Source of the DNA: Phenylobacterium sp.
GTDB taxonomy: Bacteria > Pseudomonadota > Alphaproteobacteria > Caulobacterales > Caulobacteraceae
NCBI RefSeq assembly: GCF_004799395.1
Contig: NZ_SSMZ01000020.1
Span: forward strand, 1 to 54,881
Length of the DNA: 54,881 nt
Direction: 5' to 3'
The notes beneath the pieces were generated by a model. It was not told the origin of the DNA. It did no database searches and saw only the letters and a list, made by a program, of their open reading frames with translations. The translations under genes were made by a program, and so were the position numbers. Shown here in pieces: positions 31,934-41,984 of this stretch; positions within the stretch are counted from its first letter, which is position 1, and each line of letters starts with the position of its first letter.

Positions 31934-34612
31934 TCAGCCCGGATGGGCCGCCAGCCAGCGGTCCACCTCGGGCAGGCGGTTCTTGATGATGTCCTGCCGG
32001 TAGGTGATCGTCGCAATGGTCCGGGTGATCGACGGCCGCGCCGAGGCGGGTACGGTTTCGGCGAAAGCGTTCAGCTTGGAGACGATGTCCGGGCTGAGCG
32101 ATCCGCTCGCGAGGCCGGCGAAGAAGTTGGTGCGGCTGGTGGGCTCGACCATGGCGTCGACCTGCGCGCGGTGGGCGATGGCGAAGTCGTAGGCCTTGTC
32201 GGGGAAGACGCCTGAAACGCCGCTGATCAGGTTCGGCGCGTCGGTGGGCGGCGGCTCCTTGGTGAGCGACAGCTCCAGCGCCTTTTCGGCCAGCGCCGGG
32301 TCGTGGCTGGCGCCAAGGTAGCTGTAGAGCCGGCTCCGGTCGGTGCTCTCGGTAGATTTCTGGGCGAGCGTGTGCAGCTGGTCCCAGGTTGCCGCGTCGG
32401 CGTGGGAGGCGACGATCCGCAGCACCGTCAGGCGCGCCGCGCCGCGCAGGCTGTCGGGGTTGGCGAGCAGGCCAGAAAACCGCCGTTGCGCCTCGACGAT
32501 CACCGCCGGATCGTCGAACTTCCCCAGGGTCGAGAGCAGCGTGCGGCGGACCAGCGCTGTGTTGTCGGACTCGCCGGGCTTTGCGTCCCAGCCGAGCCGC
32601 GCGAAGGCGGGCGCCAAACGGGCGCGGGCGAAGGCGCGGAAGGCGGCCTGCGCAGGCAGGCCCTTGTAGTTGTCGTCCACCGCGTCGAGCTGATTGATCA
32701 ACGCCTGCAGCACGACCGGCTCCTGGGCGTCCTGCGCCTGCCTGGCGACCACCAGGAAGTCGGTGAGCGGCGCATAGCCGGCCTCGCCGAGCGCGCGGCT
32801 GTCGTAGACGAGGCCCAACTGGTCCTCCGCCGCCAGCGTCGGGAAGGCCGCGACGATGCGGGTCTCCAGCTGCGGCGAATAGCGGCTGCGGAAATAGCCG
32901 ATCTGACCGGCGTTCACGAGGGGAGTGGCCGCCGCCGGCGCGGCCTTGATGGCCGAGGATGTCGCGCTGACCACCGTGCGCCAGGGTTGGCCAAGGCCGC
33001 CGACGGTCACCGGCGCGCGCCAGCTGCGCGGCGTCTTGGAGACTGCGTCGACGCCAAACCGGCTTTGGCTGAGCCGCACCCCATCGGCGCCACGGTCGAT
33101 GGTGATCAGCGGCACGCCGGCCTGCAGGGTGAAGTCGTGGGCGATGGCGGTGATCTTCTTGGGCGAGACCTTGTCGATCTCGGTCCAGAGGTCATCGGTG
33201 ACCGTGTTCGCATAGGCGTGGCGGGCGATGTAGTTGCGGACGCCCGCGCGGAAGACGTCGGGGCCGACATAGTCTTCCAGCATGTGGATGACCGAGTGGC
33301 CCTTTTCATAGGTGATGCTGTCGAAGGCGTTGGCGGCGGCGAAGACGTCGTGGATCGGAGTGATCACCGGGTGCGAGCCATTGCGCGCATCGGTGCGCAT
33401 GGCGCCCTGTTCGCCGGCCTTGGTCTGCAGCCAGATCTTCCACTCCGGGTGGAAGTGGTCGGTGGTCTTGTTCTCCATCCAGGAGGCGAAGCCCTCGTTC
33501 AGCCAGAGGTCGTCCCACCAGGCCATGGTCACCAGGTCGCCGAACCACTGGTGGGCCATCTCGTGGGCGATATCGACGTAGACGTTCTGCCTGTCGGCCT
33601 CGGTGGATAGCTTCGGATCGATCAAGAGCGCGTAGTCGAAGTAGTAGATCGCGCCCCAGTTCTCCATGGCCGCGAAGAACTGGCTCTGGCCGGGGCCGGC
33701 GATGAAATCGAGCTTGGGCAGCGGGTAGGGCGTGCCGAAATAGTCGTTGTAGAACGGCAGGATCTCGGCGGCGGCGTCGAGGGCGAACTGGGCCTGGGCG
33801 GCCTTGCCCTTGCGCACGATCACGCCGACATCGGTCTTGCCGACCTGCTTGTGGATGCGTTCGAAGTCGCCCAGCGCGAAGAACAGCAAGTAGGAGCTCA
33901 TCTTCGGCGTGTCGGCGAAGCGGGTGACGCTGAGGCCGCCAGCCAATGGCTTGGAGTCGATCTCGGGCATGTTCGAGACCGCCATCTGCGCCGCCGGAGC
34001 CACGACCGAGAGCGCATAGACCGCCTTTACGCCCGGCTCGTCCCAAGAAGGGATGAAGCGCCGGGCGTCGGAGTTTTCGAACTGGGTGAAGAGGGCGCGC
34101 TGCTTCTTCCCGGCCTCGCCGGTGTAGTCGAGGGCGAAGAGGCCCGACGCCTGCTCATAGATCACCCCGGTGTAATCGAGCGCCAAGGTGTAGCGACCGG
34201 GAGCCAGCGGATGGTCAAAAATGAAGGTCGCAGTCTGCTGTTCCTTGTCCAGGCTCGTTCTTGGTGTCCGGGCGTGCATCGGCTGCGAGGCGACCGAACC
34301 CGCGGCGGCGGGGCTTGGAAGATCAAACAGGGTCACCTTCTTGAATGCGATGTCGGCGGCGTTGAGCTGGATGCGGTCGGTTGGTGATCTGACCGTCAGC
34401 GCCACGGTTTCATGGCCGGAGAACTGCAGGTTCGCAGCGTCGGGCGTGATCCTGATGTCGAAGCGCGTAGGCGCCACGTCCTTCGGGAGGGCGACATGCG
34501 GCGCGAAGGCCTTCGGCTTGGCGGCGGTCGCAGGCCTCGCGTGGGTCGGCGCAGCCCAGGCCGGGGCGCTGGCGGCCATCAGCGCGGCGGCGAGAGCGAG
34601 GATGAATTTCAT
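31934..34612 (-). CDS. M1 family aminopeptidase, secreted
   Basis: Signal peptide; GPGQSQFFAAMENWGAIYYF (GAMEN-like) and HEMAHQWFGDLVTMAWWDDLWLNEGFASWME zinc site. Confidence 0.93.
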   Translation of the reverse strand: MKFILALAAALMAASAPAWAAPTHARPATAAKPKAFAPHVALPKDVAPTRFDIRITPDAANLQFSGHETVALTVRSPTDRIQLNAADIAFKKVTLFDLPSPAAAGSVASQPMHARTPRTSLDKEQQTATFIFDHPLAPGRYTLALDYTGVIYEQASGLFALDYTGEAGKKQRALFTQFENSDARRFIPSWDEPGVKAVYALSVVAPAAQMAVSNMPEIDSKPLAGGLSVTRFADTPKMSSYLLFFALGDFERIHKQVGKTDVGVIVRKGKAAQAQFALDAAAEILPFYNDYFGTPYPLPKLDFIAGPGQSQFFAAMENWGAIYYFDYALLIDPKLSTEADRQNVYVDIAHEMAHQWFGDLVTMAWWDDLWLNEGFASWMENKTTDHFHPEWKIWLQTKAGEQGAMRTDARNGSHPVITPIHDVFAAANAFDSITYEKGHSVIHMLEDYVGPDVFRAGVRNYIARHAYANTVTDDLWTEIDKVSPKKITAIAHDFTLQAGVPLITIDRGADGVRLSQSRFGVDAVSKTPRSWRAPVTVGGLGQPWRTVVSATSSAIKAAPAAATPLVNAGQIGYFRSRYSPQLETRIVAAFPTLAAEDQLGLVYDSRALGEAGYAPLTDFLVVARQAQDAQEPVVLQALINQLDAVDDNYKGLPAQAAFRAFARARLAPAFARLGWDAKPGESDNTALVRRTLLSTLGKFDDPAVIVEAQRRFSGLLANPDSLRGAARLTVLRIVASHADAATWDQLHTLAQKSTESTDRSRLYSYLGASHDPALAEKALELSLTKEPPPTDAPNLISGVSGVFPDKAYDFAIAHRAQVDAMVEPTSRTNFFAGLASGSLSPDIVSKLNAFAETVPASARPSITRTIATITYRQDIIKNRLPEVDRWLAAHPG

Positions 34613-34733
34613 GAGCTACGTCCTCGATGAGGGCGAAAATTTGCGCCGACCTTAGGCAGGGCGGGACGCTTCGCCTAGGCGCTTTTGCAACCGGCTTTGC
34701 ATGCTAAGGCTGGGCCGGGGAGGACCACGCAAG

Positions 34734-36599
34734 ATGGACCAACGCAAGGACGCCACGGCGGCCACCATGGCGGCGCACGCCGCGCTGGCGGCCAGCCTGC
34801 CGGCGGATGACGGGTCGGACTTCGAGAAGGCCGAGCGGGGCTTCATCGGCACCATTCCGAACGCCGACGTCCCCGGCGCCTGGAGCATGGCGCCCTTTGC
34901 TTTCCTGAACGGCGATCGGCCGGACACCGTCAATCCGAGCCTCTGGCGGCAGGCGAAGCTCAACGCCCTGCATGGGCTCTTCGAAGTCGGCCGCGGCGTC
35001 TATCAGGTGCGCGGCTTCGACATTTCCAACATCACCTTCATCGAGGGCGAGCGGGGGTACGTCATCATCGACCCGCTGACCTCGGCCCAGCCGGCGGCGG
35101 CGGCGCTGAAGCTGATGCGCGAACACCGCGGCGACAAGCCGGTGACTGGCGTGATCTACACCCACAGCCACGTCGACCATTACGGCGGCGTCCGCGGCGT
35201 GCTCAGCGACGAGGATATCGCCGGGGGCATGCAGATCGTGGCGCCGGAGGGTTTCCTGAAGGCGGCGGTCAGCGAGAACGTCATGGCCGGCAACGCCATG
35301 GGCCGGCGCGCGACCTACATGTACGGCGCGACCCTGATGAAGGACGCCAAGGGCCACGTGGACTCCGGCCTCGGCAAGACCGTGTCCATGGGCCAAGTGA
35401 GCCTGGTCCCGCCAACGGTGAGCATCAGCCGAACCGGCGAGCGGCTGACCATCGACGGTGTGGAGATCGTCTTCCAGGTGACGCCGGACACCGAGGCGCC
35501 GGCGGAGATGAACTTCTTCTTTCCCCAGTTCGGCGCGCTTTGCATGGCGGAGAACTGCACCTGCCATCTGCACAACATCTACACGCCACGCGGGGCGCAG
35601 GTGCGCGACGCGCGGGCTTGGAGCCACTACATCAACGAGGCCGTCGAGATGTTCGCCGGCGACACCGAGGTGCTGTTCGCCAGCCACCACTGGCCCCGCT
35701 GGGGTTCCGGCGAGGCGGCGCGGTTCCTGCGCCAGCAGCGCGACCTCTACAAATACATCCACGATCAGGTGCTGCGGATGGCCAACCATGGCCTGACGCC
35801 GACGGAGATCGCCGAAGGACTCGCCCTACCGCCGTCCCTGGCGGCGGAGTGGCACACGCGCGGCTACTACGGGACGCTCAATCACAACGCCAAGGCGGTC
35901 TACCAGCGCTACCTGGGCTGGTTTGACGGCAATCCCGCCAATCTGCACAGGCTGCCGCCGACAGAGGCGGGCGCCCGTTACGTCGAACTCGCGGGCGGCG
36001 CGGAGGCGCTGCTGGCCAAGGCGCAGGCGGCCTATGGGCGCGGCGAGTACCGCTGGGTGGCCGAGCTGGTGAACCACCTTGTGTTCGCCGATCCAGCCAA
36101 TGCGGAGGCCCGCGCGCTGCAGGCCGATGCGCTGGAGCAGATGGGCTATCAGGCCGAGAGCGGGCCCTGGCGGGCCTTCTACCTGACCGGGGCTCAGGAG
36201 CTGCGCAACCCGCGGCCGAAGTCGGAGACGCCGCGGCAAGGGGCGGCCGGGCAACTGCGCTCGCTGCCGGCCGACGACCTCTTGGAAAGCCTGTCGGTGC
36301 GACTGAACGGGGTCAGCGCCGGTGAGGCGGGCGATCTTGCTCTGACGGTGGTCTTCACCGACACGGGAGAGAACTTCGCGGTCAGCCTCTCGAACGCGGT
36401 GCTGCATCATGAGGCGGGCGAGGGCGGTCCGGGAGTGTCGCTGACCCGCCCCGTTCTGATCGCCCTGGTGATCGGCGAGACGACGCTGGAGGCCGCGCTG
36501 GCGGACGGCAAGGTCTCGGGCGACGGCGCGACGGTCCTGGGCCAGCTCCTGCCGCTGCTGGACCGCTTCGATTTCTGGTTCGAGATTGTCGCGCCATGA
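34734..36599 (+). CDS. Alkyl/aryl-sulfatase (SdsA-like; metallo-beta-lactamase fold)
   Basis: ITFIEGERGYVIIDPLTSAQPAAAALKLMREHRGDKPVTGVIYTHSHVDHYGGVRGV...EMNFFFPQFGALCMAENCTCHLHNIYTPRGAQVRDARAWSHYINEA; C-terminal SCP2-like domain. Confidence 0.92.
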   Translation: MDQRKDATAATMAAHAALAASLPADDGSDFEKAERGFIGTIPNADVPGAWSMAPFAFLNGDRPDTVNPSLWRQAKLNALHGLFEVGRGVYQVRGFDISNITFIEGERGYVIIDPLTSAQPAAAALKLMREHRGDKPVTGVIYTHSHVDHYGGVRGVLSDEDIAGGMQIVAPEGFLKAAVSENVMAGNAMGRRATYMYGATLMKDAKGHVDSGLGKTVSMGQVSLVPPTVSISRTGERLTIDGVEIVFQVTPDTEAPAEMNFFFPQFGALCMAENCTCHLHNIYTPRGAQVRDARAWSHYINEAVEMFAGDTEVLFASHHWPRWGSGEAARFLRQQRDLYKYIHDQVLRMANHGLTPTEIAEGLALPPSLAAEWHTRGYYGTLNHNAKAVYQRYLGWFDGNPANLHRLPPTEAGARYVELAGGAEALLAKAQAAYGRGEYRWVAELVNHLVFADPANAEARALQADALEQMGYQAESGPWRAFYLTGAQELRNPRPKSETPRQGAAGQLRSLPADDLLESLSVRLNGVSAGEAGDLALTVVFTDTGENFAVSLSNAVLHHEAGEGGPGVSLTRPVLIALVIGETTLEAALADGKVSGDGATVLGQLLPLLDRFDFWFEIVAP

Positions 36600-36642
36600 C
36601 GGACGGGCCATGTAGGGCGCGGAGCTTCGCTGGAGATCTGAG

Positions 36643-36882
36643 ATGAGCCACGTCACCTATCACATCGTGCAGCACGACGGCGGCTGGGCCTATCAGGTCG
36701 ATGGCGCCTATTCGGAGACCTTTCCGAGTCACGACGCGGCGCGGAAGGCGGCGCGGCGCGCGGCGGGCGAACAGCGGGTCGCCGGCGACACGCACGGCAT
36801 CGTCTACGAGGACGCGGGCGGCCAGTGGCGTGAGGAGATGTCCGACGGCCAGGACAGGCCCTGGACGGACGTCGAGGGCTAG
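36643..36882 (+). CDS. DUF2188-like small protein
   Basis: YHIVQHDGGWAYQVDGAYSETFPSHDAARKAARRAAGEQ. Confidence 0.75.
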   Translation: MSHVTYHIVQHDGGWAYQVDGAYSETFPSHDAARKAARRAAGEQRVAGDTHGIVYEDAGGQWREEMSDGQDRPWTDVEG

Positions 36883-38369
36883 GCGGCCTTCGCGAGACCG
36901 CGGTTGTTCATCTCGTCGCCGGCGTTGGCCGGCAGGCGGTAGAACCAGTAGAGCGACACCAGGGTGACCGCGCCGATGATGGCGAAGGCCGGGGCGACCG
37001 AGGCGCCGGTCAGGTGGGTGTCGCCGCGCCGGACCATCAGGAAATGCACCAGGGTCGCGGCCACGCCGACGCTGACCGACTGCATGAATTGCTGGGCCAT
37101 CGAGGCCGTGGTGGTGCCGCGGCTCATCTGGGCCTGCTCCAGGTCGGCGTAGGCCATGCCGTTCAGACTGGTGAACTGCAGCGAGCGGAAGAAGCCGCCA
37201 ACGGCCAGCGTCACCATGATGATCCAGTGCGGCGTGTCGATGCGGAAGAAAGCGTAGATCATGTAGGTCGCCGCGCAGATGAACCCGTTGACGATCAGCA
37301 CCGAGCGAAAGCCGAAACGGCGCAGGATCGGCGGGGCGGTGGTCTTCATCACCAAGGCCCCGACGGCGGAGATGAAGGTCATCAGGCCCGCGGCGAAGGC
37401 GCTCATGCCGAAGCCCACCTGCAGCAGCATGGCCAGCAGGAACGGCGTGGCGCCCGGGACCAGGCGGAAGAAGGCGCCGCCCAGCACCGACGCCCGGAAG
37501 GTCGCGATCCGGAAGATGGCGAGGTCAATGATGGCGTGCGGGTTGTTGCGCGCGTGCGCCCAATAGAGCCCCAGACAGGCGAAGCCGCCGGCGAACAGGC
37601 CCGCGACGCCAAGGGGCGGCATGCCGCTGCGACCGAGGTTCTCGAAGCCGAAGATCAGGCCCGCCAGACCGAAGCCGGTGAGGAAGATGCCCGGCCAGTC
37701 GATGGGCGAGACCTTCTGTTCCTTCACGTTCGGGATAAATACGTAGACCAGGACGACGCCGGCCAAGGCGATCGGCAGGTTCAGGTAGAAAATATAACGC
37801 CAGCTCGCGAAGGTGACGATCGCGCCGCCCAGCACAGGTCCGACGACGGGCCCCAGGAGCGCTGGCATGGTGACGACGGACATGGCTCCCACGAGTTCGT
37901 TCTTGGGCGTGGTGCGCAGCAGCACCAGACGACCGACAGGCCCCATCATGGCGCCGGCGCAGCCTTGGGCGAGGCGGGCAAGGATCAGTTCCGGCAGGTT
38001 GTTGGCGAAGCCGCAGGCCGCGGAGGTCAGCGCGTAGGAGACCATCGCCACCATGAAGATCTTCTTGGCCCCGAACCGGTCGGCCATCCAGCCGGAGATC
38101 GGCAGGAACACCGCCGAGGCCAGCAGGTACATGGTGATCGCCAGGTTCAGGCTGAGCGGCTCGACATGCATGGCCTTGGCCATCGAGGGCAGGGCGTTGT
38201 TGATCGAGGTGGCGTTCAGCGTCTGCATCATCAGGGCCATCCCGATGATCGCCGGGATCACCCAGCCGCGCAGGGTCGCGTCGCGGCCCTCGTTGAGGAC
38301 GGCCGCCGCGTCGGCGCCGCCTTCGTCGAGGACGTCGTCGACCAGGACCTCTTCGGCGCGGGTGCTCAC
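36879..38369 (-). CDS. MFS drug:H+ antiporter (DHA2/EmrB-QacA family)
   Basis: MQTLNATSINNALPSMAKAMHVEPLSLNLAITMYLLASAVFLPISGWMADRFGAKKIF...RLAQGCAGAMMGPVGRLVLLRTTPK. Confidence 0.9.
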   Translation of the reverse strand: MSTRAEEVLVDDVLDEGGADAAAVLNEGRDATLRGWVIPAIIGMALMMQTLNATSINNALPSMAKAMHVEPLSLNLAITMYLLASAVFLPISGWMADRFGAKKIFMVAMVSYALTSAACGFANNLPELILARLAQGCAGAMMGPVGRLVLLRTTPKNELVGAMSVVTMPALLGPVVGPVLGGAIVTFASWRYIFYLNLPIALAGVVLVYVFIPNVKEQKVSPIDWPGIFLTGFGLAGLIFGFENLGRSGMPPLGVAGLFAGGFACLGLYWAHARNNPHAIIDLAIFRIATFRASVLGGAFFRLVPGATPFLLAMLLQVGFGMSAFAAGLMTFISAVGALVMKTTAPPILRRFGFRSVLIVNGFICAATYMIYAFFRIDTPHWIIMVTLAVGGFFRSLQFTSLNGMAYADLEQAQMSRGTTTASMAQQFMQSVSVGVAATLVHFLMVRRGDTHLTGASVAPAFAIIGAVTLVSLYWFYRLPANAGDEMNNRGLAKAA

Positions 38370-38821
38370 GCTTCGCTCGTGAGCTTGAGGAGCGGGCCGG
38401 CGGCCTTGGCGAGGCGGGCGCGCTCCTCCGGCGTCAGGCTGGAAAGGCGCGCGGCCAGCCAGTCGTTGCGGTGGCGCTGTGCGGCGGCGTGCTGCCGCAG
38501 GCCCGCGGGCGTCACCGTGAGCCCCTGACGGCGTCCGTCGTCGGCGTGGCCCGCGCGGGCGATCCAGCCGGCGCCTTCCAGGCGCTTGATGTGGCTGGAC
38601 ATGGTGGGGCGCGAGATCTGCTCGAAGTCGGCGAGCTCGGAGACGCCGGCGCCCGGATTCTTCTTCAGATAGCCGAGGATCAGGGTCTCCTGTGACGAGA
38701 GTCCCGATTTCAGCCCGGCCTGGCGCAGCTTGCGCGAGACCCGCAGCAGCGGGCCGCGGAGCAGTTCGGCGAGGCCGAGCACGTCATCGGTTTCGGGAAG
38801 GTCGGCCGCGGCGCCGGGCAT
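38366..38821 (-). CDS. MarR-family transcriptional regulator
   Basis: LKSGLSSQETLILGYLKKNPGAGVSELADFEQISRPTMSSHIKRLEGAGWIARAGHADDGRRQGLTVTPAG; GTGA-coupled to the MFS gene. Confidence 0.9.
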   Translation of the reverse strand: MPGAAADLPETDDVLGLAELLRGPLLRVSRKLRQAGLKSGLSSQETLILGYLKKNPGAGVSELADFEQISRPTMSSHIKRLEGAGWIARAGHADDGRRQGLTVTPAGLRQHAAAQRHRNDWLAARLSSLTPEERARLAKAAGPLLKLTSEA

Positions 38822-38835
38822 GCTAGCTGCACCAT

Positions 38836-38856
38836 ATAGTTAGGTCGTCGAACTAT
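38836..38856. promoter_or_regulatory. MarR-type operator candidate
   Basis: Inverted repeat ATAGTT-N9-AACTAT immediately upstream of the MarR start. Confidence 0.5.
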
Positions 38857-38903
38857 CTATACGGAGTTGCGCCGAGGCGATCAAGCGCAGCATATCGGCC
38901 CGC

Positions 38904-39335
38904 TTAGGGGCGCTCGAGAAGCTGGTCGGTGAGGTTGAACGCGTCAGGCCGGTTAATCATCATCTTGAATTCGGCGCGGCGCGGACCAGTGACCTTGAAG
39001 CTCGCGTGGATCTTGCCGCCCTTCGGCGTGGCGAACGCGTCAGGGCCGACGCGGTCGAGGGTTACGGTCTCGCCCTTGGCGCGTCCGACAGCCTTGGGGG
39101 GCACAGTGACCACCAGCTTGCCCAACGGTCCGGCGGAGACCTGGTAGTCCATGTCAGGCTGGTTCTTGTCGGTGATCCAGCGTCCCATGACATCGCTGTC
39201 CTTGGCGGCCGCGGCGACGTGGCTGGGCAGGGCCGCGAGCAGTAGGATCACCGACAGGAGCGCGGTCGCATCCCAAGCGATGCGCACGATGATCCTGTTC
39301 GGTGCGACGGCGGCGCGGGCTTTTACCTGCTGCAT
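38904..39335 (-). CDS. Secreted DUF2147-like hypothetical protein
   Basis: N-terminal hydrophobic signal; DVMGRWITDKNQPDMDYQV. Confidence 0.55.
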   Translation of the reverse strand: MQQVKARAAVAPNRIIVRIAWDATALLSVILLLAALPSHVAAAAKDSDVMGRWITDKNQPDMDYQVSAGPLGKLVVTVPPKAVGRAKGETVTLDRVGPDAFATPKGGKIHASFKVTGPRRAEFKMMINRPDAFNLTDQLLERP

Positions 39336-39474
39336 GGGGCTCCCTCGTTGGAGGGACTATCCGCCCCGGCGCCGGTTCCAGGCAAATTAACTCGCGTTCA
39401 CGCCTGTCTGCCGCGGGGAGACGGAGAACGGACGGTCGCTGAAACGACCGCCCGCCATCTCGTGCGTCGGGCGC

Positions 39475-40239
39475 CTACAGAACCCCCAGCATTTCAGCCA
39501 CCAGCGGGTGGCGGACGATGTCGCGATCGGCAAGGCGGACAACGGCGATGTTGGGGAGGGTGGAGAGCTTCTCGGCGACGGTCCTGAGACCCGAGAACTC
39601 CGGCAGCAGGTCCGACTGGTCGGGGTCGCCGGTGACCACCATGGTCGAGTGCCAGCCCAGGCGGGTCAGCAGCATCTTCAGCTGGGTGTAGGTGCAGTTC
39701 TGCGCCTCGTCGATCACCACGAAGGCGTTGTTCAGCGTGCGGCCGCGCATGAAGCCGACCGGGGCGATCTCGATGGCGCCCTCGGCCATCAGGGCGCGGA
39801 CCCGCTTCATCGACAGGCGGTCGGAGAGCGCGTCGTAGAGCGGGCGCAGATAGGGGGCGAGCTTGTCCTCGGCGTCGCCGGGCAGGAAGCCGATGCTCTC
39901 GCCGGCTTCGACGGCGGGGCGCGACAGCACGATGCGGCCGACCGAGCCGGCCTCCAGGGCCTCGACGGCCTTGGCGATGGCGAGGTAGGTCTTGCCGGTG
40001 CCAGCCGGGCCAAGCGCCATCACCAGGTTCTTGGCGTCGATGGCGTCGATAAGTTCCTGCTGGCCGGGGGACTTGGCCTTGATGGTCTTGACGTAGCTCT
40101 GTTCTCGGTCGTCGTTGTGATGCGCCAGCGGAGACCAACCCCTGTCGACCGGGAGCCTGCGGATTTTATCGTCGCCCTCGAATTGGCCGGCGTCGAACGC
40201 GCCTTCGCGCAGCTGTCGCTTCAGGGCTCGCTTGCTCAT
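39475..40239 (-). CDS. phoH: PhoH family protein (P-loop ATPase)
   Basis: LVMALGPAGTGKTYLAIAKAVEAL...LSRPAVEAGESIGFLPGD...APVGFMRGRTLNNAFVVIDEAQNCTYTQLKMLLTRLGWHSTMVVTGDPDQSDL. Confidence 0.93.
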   Translation of the reverse strand: MSKRALKRQLREGAFDAGQFEGDDKIRRLPVDRGWSPLAHHNDDREQSYVKTIKAKSPGQQELIDAIDAKNLVMALGPAGTGKTYLAIAKAVEALEAGSVGRIVLSRPAVEAGESIGFLPGDAEDKLAPYLRPLYDALSDRLSMKRVRALMAEGAIEIAPVGFMRGRTLNNAFVVIDEAQNCTYTQLKMLLTRLGWHSTMVVTGDPDQSDLLPEFSGLRTVAEKLSTLPNIAVVRLADRDIVRHPLVAEMLGVL

Positions 40240-40261
40240 CAAAAGCCTCCGTCGGGGCAAG

Positions 40262-40291
40262 AAAAAAGGGCGTCTCCGCAATGGAGCGCCC
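40262..40291 (-). terminator. Intrinsic terminator/attenuator immediately upstream of phoH
   Basis: Minus strand: GGGCG-CTCC-ATTGC-GGAG-a-CGCCC followed by TTTTTT, ending about 23 nt before the phoH ATG. Confidence 0.75.
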
Positions 40292-40554
40292 TTGGATGGT
40301 CGGGGATGAATCGAAGCAGGCGGCGTGCGAGGCCCGGGGGCTCTTCCCAGGATGCCGGTCCGGATCCGAAGATCCGAGGAGACAACACACTCAGCGCCAT
40401 CAACTCCGTCCAGCGCGAGACACGGGACCGATGGTTCGGCCCGCAGCGAGCTCCGTGAGGGCTATCGCCCCCTCGAATCGCCCAACTAGAATGAGGGTAG
40501 CTTGGTTTCCAGAGTCTTAAACAGGCGGATTGTCGCAAGAAACGGGGTGTGCTG

Positions 40555-41082
40555 ATGAGTGTCTACAACTTGGGCAATGTGACACCTGAATTACCGAACG
40601 ATGACGAATACTGGATTGCGCCCAGCGCATCCGTTATGGGCCGAGTGATTCTCAAGAAGAACGCCTCCGTCTGGTGGAACGCAACTCTGCGTGGTGACAA
40701 CGACCCGATCACCGTCGGCGAGGGTTCCAATGTGCAGGATGGCTCGGTGCTGCACACCGACACCGGCTCGCCCCTGATCATCGGGGCCAATGTGACGGTC
40801 GGGCACATGGTGATGCTGCACGGCTGCACGATCGGCGACAATTCGCTGGTGGGGATCGGGTCGATCATCCTGAACGGCGCCAGGATCGGGAAGAACTGCC
40901 TGATCGGGGCCAACTGCCTGATCACCGAGGGCAAGGAGATTCCTGACAACTCGCTCGTCATGGGCGCACCCGGCAAGGTGGCGCGTGAAATCAGTCCGCA
41001 GCAGGCGATGATGCTGGCCGCCGGCTCGGCCCACTACGTGGAGAACTGGAAGCGCTACCGACGAGAGCTTAGGGAGATGTGA
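40555..41082 (+). CDS. Gamma-carbonic anhydrase family protein (left-handed beta helix)
   Basis: [77 protein letters not shown]. Confidence 0.93.
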   Translation: MSVYNLGNVTPELPNDDEYWIAPSASVMGRVILKKNASVWWNATLRGDNDPITVGEGSNVQDGSVLHTDTGSPLIIGANVTVGHMVMLHGCTIGDNSLVGIGSIILNGARIGKNCLIGANCLITEGKEIPDNSLVMGAPGKVAREISPQQAMMLAAGSAHYVENWKRYRRELREM

Positions 41083-41106
41083 GGCAACAAGAAGCAGGAG
41101 GACGCC

Positions 41107-41889
41107 ATGGCCTATGAATTCGTGCAGGTGGAGCGGGAAGGCCCGCTGACGATCGTCACCCTCAACCGCCCGGAGGTGATGAACGCGCTGCATTCGCCGG
41201 CGCACTTCGAGCTTGCGGAGGTGTTCGACGCCTTCGCCGCCGACCCCGAGCAATGGGTGGCTATCGTCACGGGGGCCGGCGAGCGGGCGTTTTCGGCCGG
41301 CAACGACCTGAAGCATCAGGCCGGCGGCGGCCGGATGGGCAACCCGCCGTCGGGGTTCGCCGGCCTGACCACGCGCTTCGACCTGACAAAGCCGCTGATC
41401 GCGGCGGTGAACGGGGTGGCGATGGGCGGCGGCTTCGAGATCGCGCTGGCCTGCGACATCATCGTGGCCGCAGATACCGCCGCCTTCGCCCTGCCGGAGC
41501 CTCGGGTGGGGCTGGCGGCCCTGGCCGGCGGCCTGCACCGGCTGCCGCGCGCCATCGGGACCAAACAGGCCATGGGCATGATTCTGACCGGACGCCGTGT
41601 GCTGGCCTCGGAAGGCCGCGACCTGGGCTTCGTCAACGAGGTGGTCGCGCCGGGCGAGCTGATGGCTGCGGCGCGCCGCTGGGCTGGACAGATCATGGAG
41701 CTGTCGCCGATGTCGATCCGGGCGTCGAAGGAGGCGGTGTACCAGGGCCTCGACGAGCCCAGCCTGGAGGCGGCCATGAAGGGGCAGCGCGACTATCCGG
41801 CCATCAAGGCGCTGGTCGGGAGCGAGGACTTCGTGGAGGGGCCGCTGGCGTTCTCGCAAAAGCGCGCGCCCGCGTGGAAAGGGCGCTAG
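41107..41889 (+). CDS. Enoyl-CoA hydratase/isomerase family protein
   Basis: GERAFSAGNDLKHQAGG...KPLIAAVNGVAMGGGFEIALACDIIVAADTAAFALPEPRVGLAALAGGLHRLPRAIG. Confidence 0.93.
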   Translation: MAYEFVQVEREGPLTIVTLNRPEVMNALHSPAHFELAEVFDAFAADPEQWVAIVTGAGERAFSAGNDLKHQAGGGRMGNPPSGFAGLTTRFDLTKPLIAAVNGVAMGGGFEIALACDIIVAADTAAFALPEPRVGLAALAGGLHRLPRAIGTKQAMGMILTGRRVLASEGRDLGFVNEVVAPGELMAAARRWAGQIMELSPMSIRASKEAVYQGLDEPSLEAAMKGQRDYPAIKALVGSEDFVEGPLAFSQKRAPAWKGR

Positions 41890-41984
41890 GCGCTCCGCGT
41901 CTTCCGTCGCCCTTGCCACAAGATGACGCCTGCGTCAGGTTCGCCGCCAACGAACCAAAACTCAGGGACGCGCGCGGGAAGTCT

